Shown piece by piece: positions 23,681-34,773 of a stretch of DNA of 64,000 bases. Below the pieces are notes generated by a model, which saw only the letters and a list, made by a program, of their open reading frames with translations, searched no databases and had not been told where the DNA came from. A program made the position numbers and the translations under genes. The stretch's first letter is position 1, and each line of letters opens with the position of its first letter. Source of the stretch: Ectobius pallidus (Eukaryota; Arthropoda; Insecta; Blattodea; Ectobiidae). Where the stretch lies: NCBI GenBank assembly GCA_964059195.1, contig CAXKWD010000006.1, forward strand, positions 16,112,530-16,176,529, in the 5' to 3' direction.

Positions 23681-24204
23681 CACTGCCCAAGGTATCATTG
23701 TAAATTTTTCATCATTTTAAGGATGACACAATTTTCAACTTATACGTTCATTCCTTCAAATTACCAGTTTACTTTTTATGAATCTCATATTTGTTATTAC
23801 TGACATATTTTATCTTCACTTCAAAATTTTAGTAACTAGGATTTATACCTTTTTTTTCATCCCTTAGTACCTACTCTCTTTACCTCTGTTCAGTCTGCTA
23901 CCTGAATCTTTACTTACCCTCCAACATGACATTCATTCACCCACAAATACAATCTTATATCTAATCAGCTTAAATGTTATCAATGTTCACTGTTTATCAG
24001 ATTTCATAAAGTTTTATTCATTCATTTGGTTCAATACCCACACTCTTAATTGTTTTATGTGTAGTACACTCACCATGCCACTTCTTTGTTGCATTTCTCA
24101 TTCTCTGATTTACATGTATTATAGTTATAGCTTAGTCATAAACTCTCACCAGTAATTTAATTATTACAGCAATTTCATACACATACTATGTCTCAATTTC
24201 TCGG
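23681..24204. other. Gypsy 3' untranslated region
   Basis: 520 bp between the integrase stop and the 3' LTR with no frame of note. The purine tract expected next to the LTR is weak (minus strand CCTTGGGCAGTG). Confidence 0.5.
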
Positions 24205-24909
24205 TTATTGTTTAAATTCTTTCAATTGATTCTTATTAAATCTGCCATGGATTTTTCGCTTTACTGGGTCGAACAACTCATAACTTACATTATTGAAAAC
24301 TTTAGTTATAATATATGGACCGCGGAACAAAAGAAACATCCTTATATTCAAGCGCTTTGCTGCATTTGATAGCGATTTATTTCGTAATAAAACAGAATCT
24401 CCCACACTAGGTTCCCACAATGTTTTATACGAGTTCCGTTTCAATTTCTTTTTTGCTACCCTCTTTCTTATTTTCGTTATTGCCTTCGTACACAATTCAT
24501 CAATGGTTTGCTTTCTATCTCCAATCAATATAGGTTCAGGCAGTTCGGACACTAATTTATCAGGCTCCTGGCCGGTCATTAATTGATATGGCGATGCTCC
24601 AATTCTAGGATGTATACTATGATTTATCACCCTCTCTATTGACTCACAATAATCAACCCATTTTGTATTTTTGCTGTGACATAGCACTCGCAAATATACT
24701 CCTACGTCTCTTAAAGCTCGTTCCGATCCATTACACTTACTATTATAGCTTGCTATTTTAAGCGGTTTTATACCTGCTTCTATCATTTTATTTACAAACA
24801 CATTACTTCGGAAGATACTGGCATTATCACTGAGAATCTGGTTGATTGGGCCGTATAGTTTTACCCATTCTTGTATTATTTTATTTACACATGTTTTCGT
24901 AGTTGCTTT
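24205..24909 (-). pseudogene. Gypsy integrase, C-terminal part (severed by copia)
   Basis: The frame is open from the copia junction to the stop at 24205. It carries the second catalytic Asp (QILSDNASIF, near 24825), the Glu region (KCNGSERALRDVG, near 24715), a GASPYQLMTGQEP segment and a basic C-terminus with VGDSVLLRNK and FRGPYIITKVF, the GPF/Y-like module that closes gypsy integrases. It is in phase with the N-terminal half at 29357-30170 if copia plus one CTTTC copy are disregarded, so the integrase was intact when copia arrived. Confidence 0.85.
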
Positions 24910-24910
24910 C

Positions 24911-25053
24911 TGTTAAAGGTCTAATATCTACACAATATGTTACTAGTGCTGCCATCTGTCTTGCATTGTCGGTAGACATGTTTGTTTGTCTTTTGTCTCT
25001 AAATAAAATTTAGTCTGTGCCACTCGTCAGTGGGAATACGTTGTTTTATTATA
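24911..25053 (+). repeat. Copia 5' LTR
   Basis: 143 bp, beginning TGTTAAAGGTCTAATATC and ending GTTTTATTATA. It is short even for copia, and identical to 29214-29356. It carries an AAATAAAATT polyadenylation-like word at about 25000. Confidence 0.95.
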
Positions 25054-25067
25054 GGTTATGGGCCCAG
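25054..25067 (+). promoter_or_regulatory. Copia primer binding site (initiator tRNA-Met type)
   Basis: GGTTATGGGCCCAG lies immediately after the LTR. This is the classic insect copia site, complementary to an internal segment of initiator tRNA-Met rather than to its 3' end. Confidence 0.85.
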
Positions 25068-25216
25068 AAGCTCATAAAATCGCGGTATTGAGTCGTTTTA
25101 ACAAGGATTTTGCAGTAAAGCAAGTGTTAAAAGACAGTATTCAGTGCGATTTAGCTGTGAACTGACTGATCGTATTAATTATCGCAGTGTATAAGTGTAA
25201 AAACTGTTCGTCAAAA

Positions 25217-28200
25217 ATGGCTACCAATTACCTTATCAATGTGCCGAAACTAAAGGGACGCGATAATTATTCGGAGTGGTGTTTCGCTGCAGAAAATTTC
25301 TTAGTTCTCGAAGGCATGAAGCATTGTATCAAGCCAGAACCGGGAAAAGAAATAGCAAGCGCGGATGACGAAAAAACTAAAGCCAAATTGATTATGACCA
25401 TCGACCCGTCGTTGTATGTCCACGTGAAAACCGTTAAATCTTCGAAAGAATTGTGGAATAAACTACAGCAATTATTTGATGATAGTGGCTTTTCACGGAG
25501 AATAAGTCTGTTGAGAAATCTGATTTCAATCCGGCGAGAAAATTGCAGTTCGATGACGTCATATGTGACGCAGATTATCGATACAGCGCAGAAATTAAGT
25601 GGAACGGGATTTGAAATAAATGATCAATGGACAGGGTCATTGTTGTTGGCTGGATTGCCTGATCGTTTTGCTCCAATGATCATGGCAATCGAACATTCGG
25701 GCATTTCCATTACGGCAGACAATATCAAGACAAAATTATTAGACATGGAGTCGGTAGATTACAACGAGAGTGAAATGAACGGTGCTTTTGTCAGTCATTC
25801 AAATCATGCAAAGCAAAATAAGAATAATTTGTCTATGGCCAAGACAAATTGTAATGTTGGTAGTACTACTGTTCCGTCGAAGTCAAACACCAAGGCGGTG
25901 AAATGCTACCGGTGTAAACAAGTCGGCCATTACAAAAATCAGTGCATGAATAACGAAAATAATTCAGCAAATAAGAAAAATAAAGAAAGAATGCAATCAA
26001 ACGTATTTAGTGCAACATATTTAAGTGCGAATTTCAACAAAAATGATTGGTATATCGACTCCGGGGCAAGTGTACACCTAACAGCAAACGAAAGTTGGGT
26101 TATGAATGCCAAATATGAACAAAATAAAGGAATTGTCGTAGCTAATAGTGAGAAGATGACAGTATTATGTTCTGGCAATGTTAAAATAACGACTTCAACT
26201 GATGATTGCGAGTACGACATCGTGATAGAAGACGTATGCTGTATACCATCTCTGACTACTAACCTACTATCAGTCAGTCAACTAATAAAAAAAGGAAACA
26301 GTGTGTCTTTCACAGATAAAAGCTGTTGTGTTTACAATAAAAAGCAACAGTTAGTCGCTACAGCAGTATTGGTCAATGGGGTATACAAAGTAAACTTGGT
26401 ATCCCAGGAGTATTTGGCTGCATCAGCTGTGTCAGGAGTAACATGGCATCGCAGATTAGGACATGTCAACAAGGAATACTTAAATAAAATGAAAAATGCT
26501 GTCTTGGGAATGTCATTTGATGAAAAAGCAGAAATAAGCAAGGCTTCTTGTACAACATGTTGTGAAGGTAAACAGTGTCGCTTACCATTTAAAGGCAGTG
26601 GTCAGAGAAGCAGCAACTTGCTAGATTTAGTGCACACAGACATTTGTGGCCCTATGGAGACTACATCGATAGGAGGAGCAAGGTATTTCTTGTTATTTGT
26701 CGATGATTACAGTCGCATAACATTTGTTTATTTTCTGAAGCACAAAAATGAGGCTCTGAAGTATTTCAAGATATTCAAAGCACAGGTGGAAAATCAAACA
26801 AAAAGAACAATAAAAGTGATAAGAAGCGATAATGGTTTAGAGTATTGCAATAAGGAATTTGAAGATTACCTAAACAGTGCTGGTATTATCCACCAGAAAA
26901 GCAACCCATACACCCCAGAACAAAATGGTTTATGTGAAAGATTCAATCGCACAGTCGTAGAAAAAGCGAGATGTCTACTGTTTGATGCAAACCTGGGAAA
27001 AGAGTTTTGGGCTGAGGCCACCAATACGGCAGTGTACCTGCAGAATCGAACTGTGGCTGCTGCGTTGGATAATAAAACGCCATATGAACTATGGACTGGC
27101 ACAAAACCAGATATCAGTCATATTAGGATATTTGGTAGCACTGTCATGGTACATGTTGCTAAACAAAAGCGTAAGAAATGGGATAAGAAATCTGTGAAAT
27201 GTATTCTTACAGGATACCCAGATAACATAAAGGGATACAGAGTCTATAATCCAGAAACAAGGACTGTGTTTACAAGTAGAGATGTGGTCATTATTGAGCC
27301 AGAAATCAATTCTGAATGTATGATTCAAATGCAAGACCAGAATGTTGCTTCAGTGGGGGATGAGGTTAAACCAGAACAACAAGGCCAGGAGGTAACAAGT
27401 TTTGATTCAAATGAGGTTAAACCAGAACAACAAGGCCAGGAGGTAACAAGTTTTGAATCAACATCTAGTCTTGAAGATAACTCCAACAGTGAAAATGATT
27501 ATTCCTATGATGATGAAGACTCAGAGAGTACACTTCAGTGTGAAAATGAAGATTTCATGGACAGACCCAGACGAACACGGAAACCACCAGAGAGATATGG
27601 TATGTCGAATCTTTGCACAAGCGCTGAAACCTATGATGATGTGGCAGGTTTGACACTGCATGATGCTTTAAACGGACCAGAAAAGAAACAGTGGATGTTG
27701 GCCATGCAAGAAGAACTACAGTGTTTCAAAGAAAATGATGCGTGGGAATTATGTGAAAGTCCACAAGATGGTAGGGTTGTACAGTGTAAGTGGGTGCTTC
27801 GTAAAAAATATGATAGTGATAACAAAGTTCGGTTCCGTGCACGTTTAGTTGCTAAAGGTTTTTCACAAGTTGAAGGTATAGACTATACAGAAACATTTTC
27901 TCCTGTTGTGAGGCATACTACATTGAGGTTACTATTTGCATTGTCAGTTAAGTTAGGATTTGACATTACTCACCTTGATGTAACTACAGCCTTTCTGAAT
28001 GGTGCTCTTGATGAAACCATTTTTATGCAGTTGCCAGAAGGATTTTCCGAGCAGACCCATGAGGGTCAAGTACTTAAATTAAAAAAGGCAATCTACGGGC
28101 TTAAACAATCTTCGAGAGCATGGTACAGGAAAGTGGATGAATGTTTGTTAAATATTGGTTATAAGAGATCTAAGATAGAACCATGTATGTTCACAAAAGT

Positions 28201-29176
28201 CAGAAATAATTTGAGGACTATTGTTACACTTTTTGTGGATGATTTTTTTATTTTTTCAAATGATTGTAAAGAAACAGAATATTTGAAAAATGAATTAGCT
28301 AGCCATTTCAAACTTAAAGATTTAGGTGAAATCAGAAAGTGTCTTGGTGTCAATGTAAGTGTTAATAAGTCTGAGAAAACTATTACATTGAACCAGTCTG
28401 ATTATATTGATCAGGTGTTGCAAAGATTTAACATGAGTCAATGCAAACCCATTCAGACTCCTATGGAAACTAAGTTGCATGTATCTAAAGGGGAAAACTA
28501 TGTTGGAAAATTCCCATATCAGCAAGTTATTGGTTGTCTAATGTACTTAGCAGTTCTAACCAGACCTGATATTACTTATGCAGTTGGATTTTTGAGTCAA
28601 TTTAACAATTGCTATTCTAGAGAACATTGTGCATATGTAAAGCGTCTATTGAGATATTTAAAATGTACTAAAAATTACGGTTTGAAGTACACTGCTGATG
28701 GAAATTCAATATTAGAAGGATATGTAGATGCAGATTGGGGTGCAAATGTTATGGATAGGAAGTCATATACAGGATATTGTTTCACTTTATCTGGTTGTGT
28801 AATTTCTTGGGAAACTAAAAAACAAACTACTGTAGCCTTGTCTAGTAGTGAGGCCGAATATATGGCTATTACAGAAGCATGTAAAGAAGCTGTTTATTTG
28901 AGAAACTTACTATATGAAATTACACAAAATTTGTATACCATTGATTTGTTCAACGATAATCAGAGTGCACAAAAGCTAACTATGAATCCAATGTTTCACA
29001 AGCGTACAAAACACATAGACATTAAGTTTCACTTTTGTAGAGAATGTGTAGTAAATAAAATTGTAAATGTGAAGTATTTGCCTACAGCTGAGATGCCAGC
29101 TGATGTATTCACGAAGGCTTTATGTGTTATGAAACATTATAAGTTTTTAGATGTATTAGGTATTCAAAGATTGTAA
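25217..29176 (+). CDS. Copia Gag-Pol polyprotein
   Basis: One frame of 1329 codons opens at 25187; the Met at 25217 (context AAAAATGG) is preferred because copia Gag usually begins MATxxxxxxPKLKGRxNYSEW. Positions from the first Met: Gag (about 15-230), CCHC knuckle CYRCKQVGHYKNQC (about 240-253), aspartic protease WYIDSGASVHL (about 287), pre-integrase WHRRLGHVN (about 420), and integrase with LVHTDICGP, IRSDNGLEY and NGLCERFNRT giving Asp484, Asp548 and Glu584 (DD35E spacing). Reverse transcriptase follows with LDVTTAFLNG and FVDD (about 1016), then RNase H with DADWG (about 1180), SSSEAEYMA and DNQSAQ (about 1257). The first residue of the usual YVDD box is Phe. A 17-codon direct duplication lies in the linker after integrase. 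Product: virus-like particle protein and replication enzymes, cut by its own protease. Confidence 0.95.
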   Translation: MATNYLINVPKLKGRDNYSEWCFAAENFLVLEGMKHCIKPEPGKEIASADDEKTKAKLIMTIDPSLYVHVKTVKSSKELWNKLQQLFDDSGFSRRISLLRNLISIRRENCSSMTSYVTQIIDTAQKLSGTGFEINDQWTGSLLLAGLPDRFAPMIMAIEHSGISITADNIKTKLLDMESVDYNESEMNGAFVSHSNHAKQNKNNLSMAKTNCNVGSTTVPSKSNTKAVKCYRCKQVGHYKNQCMNNENNSANKKNKERMQSNVFSATYLSANFNKNDWYIDSGASVHLTANESWVMNAKYEQNKGIVVANSEKMTVLCSGNVKITTSTDDCEYDIVIEDVCCIPSLTTNLLSVSQLIKKGNSVSFTDKSCCVYNKKQQLVATAVLVNGVYKVNLVSQEYLAASAVSGVTWHRRLGHVNKEYLNKMKNAVLGMSFDEKAEISKASCTTCCEGKQCRLPFKGSGQRSSNLLDLVHTDICGPMETTSIGGARYFLLFVDDYSRITFVYFLKHKNEALKYFKIFKAQVENQTKRTIKVIRSDNGLEYCNKEFEDYLNSAGIIHQKSNPYTPEQNGLCERFNRTVVEKARCLLFDANLGKEFWAEATNTAVYLQNRTVAAALDNKTPYELWTGTKPDISHIRIFGSTVMVHVAKQKRKKWDKKSVKCILTGYPDNIKGYRVYNPETRTVFTSRDVVIIEPEINSECMIQMQDQNVASVGDEVKPEQQGQEVTSFDSNEVKPEQQGQEVTSFESTSSLEDNSNSENDYSYDDEDSESTLQCENEDFMDRPRRTRKPPERYGMSNLCTSAETYDDVAGLTLHDALNGPEKKQWMLAMQEELQCFKENDAWELCESPQDGRVVQCKWVLRKKYDSDNKVRFRARLVAKGFSQVEGIDYTETFSPVVRHTTLRLLFALSVKLGFDITHLDVTTAFLNGALDETIFMQLPEGFSEQTHEGQVLKLKKAIYGLKQSSRAWYRKVDECLLNIGYKRSKIEPCMFTKVRNNLRTIVTLFVDDFFIFSNDCKETEYLKNELASHFKLKDLGEIRKCLGVNVSVNKSEKTITLNQSDYIDQVLQRFNMSQCKPIQTPMETKLHVSKGENYVGKFPYQQVIGCLMYLAVLTRPDITYAVGFLSQFNNCYSREHCAYVKRLLRYLKCTKNYGLKYTADGNSILEGYVDADWGANVMDRKSYTGYCFTLSGCVISWETKKQTTVALSSSEAEYMAITEACKEAVYLRNLLYEITQNLYTIDLFNDNQSAQKLTMNPMFHKRTKHIDIKFHFCRECVVNKIVNVKYLPTAEMPADVFTKALCVMKHYKFLDVLGIQRL
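27362..27463 (+). repeat. 51-bp direct duplication in the copia linker
   Basis: Two tandem copies of 51 bp encode EVKPEQQGQEVTSF twice. They begin at 27362 and 27413, are in frame and nearly identical. They lie in the acidic linker between integrase and reverse transcriptase. Confidence 0.9.
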
Positions 29177-29204
29177 TATTTTTGTATATCCATATTGTTA
29201 GATA

Positions 29205-29213
29205 TAGTGGGGG
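29205..29213 (+). promoter_or_regulatory. Copia polypurine tract
   Basis: TAGTGGGGG directly precedes the 3' LTR; it is the expected position for plus-strand DNA priming. Confidence 0.75.
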
Positions 29214-29356
29214 TGTTAAAGGTCTAATATCTACACAATATGTTACTAGTGCTGCCATCTGTCTTGCATTGTCGGTAGACATGTTTGTTTGTCTTTTGTC
29301 TCTAAATAAAATTTAGTCTGTGCCACTCGTCAGTGGGAATACGTTGTTTTATTATA
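29214..29356 (+). repeat. Copia 3' LTR
   Basis: 143 bp, no difference seen from the 5' LTR, followed by the CTTTC target duplication. Confidence 0.95.
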
Positions 29357-30205
29357 CTTTCTTTATAGGAAACAGGCGCACAAAGTGAGAGAAAATGTCA
29401 TACATTATAAAAATGAACCTCAAACCAAACCTGGATGTCACCATAGGTCCATGTATGTCCACAGCAACTAGACTATTCTTCTCTTCCCTTGAAATTACTT
29501 GAGTTTCATAATTATACTTCGTATTTATAGGTTTTGCTTTTTGACATAGTTCACAACGACTTATAAGCTTCCTTACCTTTTTACCAAGGTTCTTAATGTA
29601 AACATTCCTCTGAATATACAGAATTACTCTTTCAGTCCCAGCGTGTATTAATTTTTCATGCACTGTCTGAATTAATTTAGTTTCCATTTGTTCAGGTATA
29701 TATACTAGCCAAGTTTCTACATCCCTTTTACACAATTTGTACAGAATCTCATTAACTAGCTTATACTTCAATCCTGTTACGTCACTCCCGTCTTCTTCTA
29801 GTTCTTTAATCTGGTTATGAATTATTAAGGTTTCCGGGTCTTCCCTTTGGAGTTTACCTATTTCCCTAAACATACATTTTAGTGTCGGCTCTTTCACCAT
29901 TCTTACTCTCATTAGGCTCATACAGCTGTCTTTATTTTCAAATTGTGGAACACCATTTTTCAATCTGGATAATATATCGCACAATTTGTTTTGTTTCGCA
30001 GGTATATGTCTAATTTCAATTTGATATTGCGAGATCTCATGGATATATCTGGAAAGTTTTGAGTTATTTAATTTTATTCTATTGATAAAAGATAAACTCA
30101 TGTGGTCTGACATTACGATTATTGGTTGGTTGTAAATGTACTGGTGAAACTTCACTAGCCCAAACCACACGGCACAGATTTCTAAGATGTGGCTGACCCT
30201 TTACT
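29357..30205 (-). pseudogene. Gypsy RNase H end and integrase N-terminal half
   Basis: The minus-strand frame contains the RNase H tail (VMSDHMSLSFINRIK, IEIRHIPAKQNKLCDILSR). Next is the integrase HHCC zinc finger (VHEKLIHAGTERVILYIQRN ... CELCQKAK) and the first catalytic Asp (LVAVDIHGPM). It is out of frame with the upstream pol reading (break near 30200) and is cut by copia at 29357. The remainder of integrase lies at 24205-24909. Confidence 0.88.
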
Positions 30206-32179
30206 CTCAACAGGTGTTAAGGCTCTGGATGCTAATGCAATAATATGATAAGTACCATCAGGGTGCAATTGTGTTAATGCCGCCGCAACAGCAATCGAAG
30301 AAGCGTCTGTAAACAAGACATATTTTCCTCCGTGAATAGGTCTTTCCAACAATACGGATTCTTTAAACCTTTCTTTTATCTCTTGAAACGCTTGTTCCGC
30401 TTCGCTAGTCCATAGAAATTTCTTATTTCCTTTCAACAGATTATTAAGGGGTGAAACAATTTTCGCATACCCTGGTATAAACCTAGCTTGGTAGTTCATT
30501 ATACCCAGAATTTTTCTAAGTTGCCGTACAGTTTTCGGAATTTGCAAATCCTGTATAGCTTGAACTCTTGCCGGGTCGGCCTCTATCCCATTCTTATTTA
30601 CTATGTACCCCAAGAACTTAATTTCGTCCTGAATTAAATTCATTTTTTCTGGGTTTACTGACATATTATATTTCTTAAAAGTACTCAATACTTTGTCTAA
30701 ACTTTCTAAGTGTTGTTCAAACGAATCATTGTGAACAATGTAATCGTCTACGAATGTGGAGACATTATTACCTGTTCCCTCCGGAAACATGATATCTAAG
30801 GCTCTCAGTAGGGCGCTATTCGATGTGTTTAACCCAAATGAAGATCGTAAATACGAGAACGTTTTTCCTTCGTGGTTGAATGAAACATACTTCCTATCTT
30901 CAGGCCTTAACCCAATTTGCCAAAACGAACTCGTTAGGTCAATTATTGATAAATATTTAGCCTCGCTTATTTGCGCTAAGACTTGGTTTATCGGTTGGCT
31001 TCTATAATTATCAGGTTGTATGTAATTATTGATTTTTCTAGCATCCAGCACTAAGCGTAATTTTCCTGGTTTCCGAGTGATCCAGCAGGCAGGGCTTAAG
31101 TACGGCGAATGCGATCTTTCAATTATTTTGTCTCTTAACATATTCTGAATTACTTGGTTCGCCTGGTCACGAATAGACAACGGAAGTATCCTACTTTTAT
31201 ATTTAGTTATTGGCACTTCTTCAGTAATATTTAGTGAATGTTGATATGCAGTTGATAATTTAGGCCTAGAACTAAATACTTCTTTATTCCGTAGTAATAT
31301 GTTCAATAATTTCTCTTTTTGATTATTGTCAAGGGAATTGATATTGTTCACTTTTTCTTCCAGTAAATTAATTATACTCTCGATCGTCTCATCTGCTTTT
31401 ACATGTATATGCTCATCTAGTTCATAATCCCCGTTCAGTTCTGAATAACTTTCCTGCTCATAGTCTACATTTTCTTCAATAATCTCATTACAATTATTTA
31501 GCTCATAATTAACTTCCCACTCGTCGTCGTCATTGTAAAATGGTTCTACAGGCCTATTTTCGCCCTCACCAATTATAACAGTAACATCTCCCTCATCATT
31601 ATTTATATCTGCTAATACGTCGTGATTTACGTCAATACGCTCGATAATAAGATCCTCATCAAACATCATTATTTCTCTTTTATCTCTGACATCAGCAGCT
31701 ATTACGTTATTCCCTTCTCTGAACGGTATTACAATTTCTTGGTTTTCTTTCGATAATAACATGACATGTTTATCAAAATCAATAATCGCTCTATGCTCTT
31801 CTAAAAAGTCGCATCCTAGCAGGATATCATTCTGTAAACCCTTTACTGTGAACAAGTACAATTCTGTGCTATAATCATTTATCGTTGCTGTCATCATACA
31901 TTGATAGACTATTTTAAATTGCTTCAATCCTACGGCCGTGTTGCAATAGATTCCTACTGCATCAACATACTGGATATTAACTTTCTTTTTAATCAGTTTC
32001 TCAAACAGCTCTTGAGAACAAATACTATTCGTCGCTCCCGTGTCTATAATAACTGAAATAACTTCCTCTCCTATTTTTACCTCAATTATTGGTGTTTGAA
32101 TGGCTTTTCTTTTCATTTCAACATCGTCATTCGCTCTATGTACCTTTACAGAATTTACATTTATCATCATCTTATTCAT
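30182..32179 (-). pseudogene. Gypsy protease-reverse transcriptase-RNase H
   Basis: 665 codons, with the frame open some 30 codons further upstream, so the Met at 32179 may not be the real start; gypsy pol is usually reached by frameshifting from gag. Protease: VISVIIDTGATNSIC (about 42-56). An acidic linker of about 200 residues follows. Reverse transcriptase: KLRLVLDARKINNY (about 375), the substrate region FSYLRSSFGL and catalytic FVDD (about 476-479). RNase H begins with YVLFTDASS (about 622). The frame ends prematurely inside RNase H where the expected sequence continues in another frame, a disabling shift near 30200. FVDD replaces the more common YVDD/YIDD. Confidence 0.9.
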
Positions 32180-32271
32180 ATCATCATTGCTTTCTTTATT
32201 ATAGTGGAACCCTACTGAGATATCAGGTAATAATGTGCACGCAGCATCCGGATTCGTGATACTGGTTTGAA

Positions 32272-32935
32272 TTAGTTTAAATTCTGGTTAGCCCTATGGC
32301 TACCTGAATTGTGATTTTGTCCGTGGAATTCTCTTGTTTGGGGGTTTTGTGGGACTCTGTTATTCCTATTCTCGGAATTTCCTCTTTCAACTCTATTTTG
32401 TTGCTCAATTTGCGGTTCACTGCGCCTAGGCCTATTAGTACCCATGTCGGTAACCTGCACCCCGCTCGCTTGTTGCATCGTTCCCCTGTCATATTGTCTG
32501 ATATTCTGATTATAATCTCCCCTATAGTCATATCTTTGATTATTTTCATCTCTCCCCCTTGGTCCATATCGCATATCTTGTTCAGTTTGATACTGATTTG
32601 AATAAGTATATGGAGGCCTATTATCTCCTACTTGGTCTCGATTCCTCCAATTCCCTTCGTCTTTAGAATCATACATCTCCATATTCACTAATAGCTCTAG
32701 GGTTTCTTTAACCGTAACAGATTTGGATACAAGCAAAATATTTCGTGTGTCAGCCTCAAAGTGCTTGCACAACAATGCCACGACTTCATTTTCAGGTAAT
32801 GGTGGATTTAGCATTCTAGCGATCATGGCCATCTTCATGAAATACGTCGATTTTGTTTGATTTGGTTTTCCTATATATACCGACCTGTATATAAATTCAT
32901 TCTCGTCTTTAATTGTTTTCCTGCATTCCAGAAAT
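32272..32935 (-). pseudogene. Gypsy Gag, C-terminal part
   Basis: The frame is open from about 32935, with Met at 32838, to 32272. The first residues continue the capsid-like reading of the upstream frame (FIYRSVYIGKPNQ, then MAMIARMLNPPLPENEVVAL). The rest is an Arg/Asn/Gln-rich low-complexity tail. No CCHC zinc knuckle is visible, which is seen in some gypsy lineages. It is out of frame with the N-terminal part and also with pol; the second change may be the element's normal gag-pol frameshift. Confidence 0.75.
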
Positions 32936-34388
32936 ACTGTAAAAATTGATCACAAAAACTGCTATAGGTACAGTCTGGCTTTATAGTAACTTGGAACCAG
33001 TCCTTGTGTTTATTTTTAAGCGTCTTTCCCGCTATCATAACCTTAAATCTCTCTGGGACATTTTTAAGCTTGAAATATTCGGTCAACTCGCGCAAAAAGT
33101 TATGTGGGCTGGTGTGTTCCGATTCAATAAATTGCGGTAAATGTATTTCTGACCCAATAAAGTTTGAAATCGCATGCACACTGGTATTCAGTGCACTATT
33201 ATTGTCATACATATTGCTGGCTTCGAGGTCAATGTTATTGTTTGGAGTGGTGTTTGAGCCTTCATTTACACTCATTATCTGTGTAGTTACTTCAGACAAA
33301 TTTACATCATTATTTATACAAGTATTGTTCTCTACAATAACATTTTCCTTTCTGCATCCTACACCATTATCGTTACATCTTATTACTTTATCACACAAAT
33401 CTTTCAATTCACCTGTGGCTTTGTTAACTTTGTCATCAAGTTTCCTTTCAACAATAATTATTTTACTATTAATGTCTGCTATTTGTTTTATAATAGTTTC
33501 TTTTTGAGTAGAACTGTTTTCATTTACCACTACCTCTATAGCTTTGTTATTCATGTGAATAGCATCTAGCTTACTATCCAACTGGTTTATGATTACTTGA
33601 GTATCAATACGTATTTTAGAAGTTTCATCACTAATTAAATTACGATTTTTCTCAGTTACACTTTCAATTTTCTGATCAATCTCACTTAATTTCTCTGTTA
33701 CATTACCTACAATGCTTTGGATTTTCTCATTTGCTTTCTTTTCATGCACTAAGACTTTCTGGTTAAGTTTAGATTCAACTTTATCTAATTTCTGATCAAA
33801 TTTACAGGTTAAGTCATAACTGCTAGCTTTAATTTCTGCTGAAAGCTCTTCTAATCTTCTGTTTATTTGGTCATTATTTCTTAAACATTCTGATCTGACA
33901 GCTTCTACTCTTTCATTAGTTATTTTGATCTCTTCACTACATTTATCAACTTTTTCCCCAGTTTTTTTAGTTTCTTCGCTACTCTTCCTAATTTCACTTA
34001 ACATCAATGCTTGCATTTGATTAATATCATTAGACTGGATGTTTGTACCTACTTTACTGTTTTCAATACTACCACTCTCATTTTGATTTGATATTTCACA
34101 CATTTCCATATTTATTTGAATATTATTCTGACTTTCAATTGACTTTTCTGCCGTTCTATTATTATTTTGTGACTTTTCACCTGCATTATTCTGTTCAACA
34201 TTAGGATTATTTTCCATAATTTCCATTGAATCATTTCTTTGATCTGTTTCATTAATTGACAACTCTAATATATTATCATCATTTTCAAATTGTTGAGTTA
34301 GAAACTCCTGAGCATTTTGCGACTCAGCCATCTTAATCACACATCTCCCGGATCTTAATTTCATGAAAATGTAATTTATTCTTTGCAA
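32871..34388 (-). pseudogene. Gypsy Gag, N-terminal part
   Basis: 505 codons; Met at 34388 or, more likely, Met9 (MKLRSGRCVIKMAES). Residues about 20-110 are Asn/Glu-rich and about 120-340 are strongly charged with heptad-like spacing, suggesting a long coiled coil. The final 80 residues (ISNFIGSEIHLPQF, FLRELTEYFKLKNVPERF) are capsid-like and match the start of a retrotransposon Gag domain. The frame then runs to a stop at 32871 in a sequence unlike Gag, whereas another frame carries on from about 32935, so a frameshift has occurred near 32930. Confidence 0.82.
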
Positions 34389-34773
34389 ATTTGAATTTAC
34401 TATTATTATTATTTGTTCTTTATTTAATTACTTAATTATTTTATTATTAATTAGCATATTATTTTACACTGTTTTACACACAATCATTACTTAGATCTAC
34501 TCTTATCTGTATGTTAGTTGATGTTGTTCCCGTCGTTGTGCCCTTCCTTCAAATCTCGTCCATGGTATGCCCTTCCTTCAGATTCCATGTTTCTCTCTTG
34601 ATTGATGTGGTTTCCCTCGGTGTCCCGCGTTGCATTCAGCATGTAGCCATCTGTGGTGTTGTACACGTCGACTTAATTATGGTTGATGCGTTAATGTTCG
34701 TCATTTTCGTACTAATAGTTCGCGCTATTTATGTGTCAACTGTTCTATTTGCCCCAGCGTTGGGAAGTCAGTA
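34389..34773. other. Gypsy 5' leader with degraded primer site
   Basis: Leader between the 5' LTR and gag. Next to the LTR the minus strand reads CTTCCCAACGCTGGGGC, which resembles the tRNA-Lys-type primer site TGGCGCCCAACGTGGGGC with changes. A cleaner TGGCGCCCAAC occurs inside the LTR about 85 bp away (minus strand, near 34870), so the functional site is unclear. Confidence 0.5.

Larger units (their letters stand above)
24911..29356 (+). mobile_element. Copia-type LTR retrotransposon, apparently intact (4446 bp)
   Basis: The 143-bp LTRs at 24911-25053 and 29214-29356 appear identical base for base. The element is flanked by CTTTC (24906-24910 and 29357-29361), a perfect 5-bp duplication inside gypsy integrase sequence. 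A primer site, a single uninterrupted polyprotein frame and a polypurine tract are all in place. By sequence this copy could be competent; expression is not shown. Confidence 0.96.

Noticed and set aside
23681..24204. Envelope gene of the gypsy element
   Set aside because: No open frame of useful length between integrase and the 3' LTR.
32311..33507. Plus-strand frames of 96 and 167 codons
   Set aside because: They are antisense shadows of gypsy gag.
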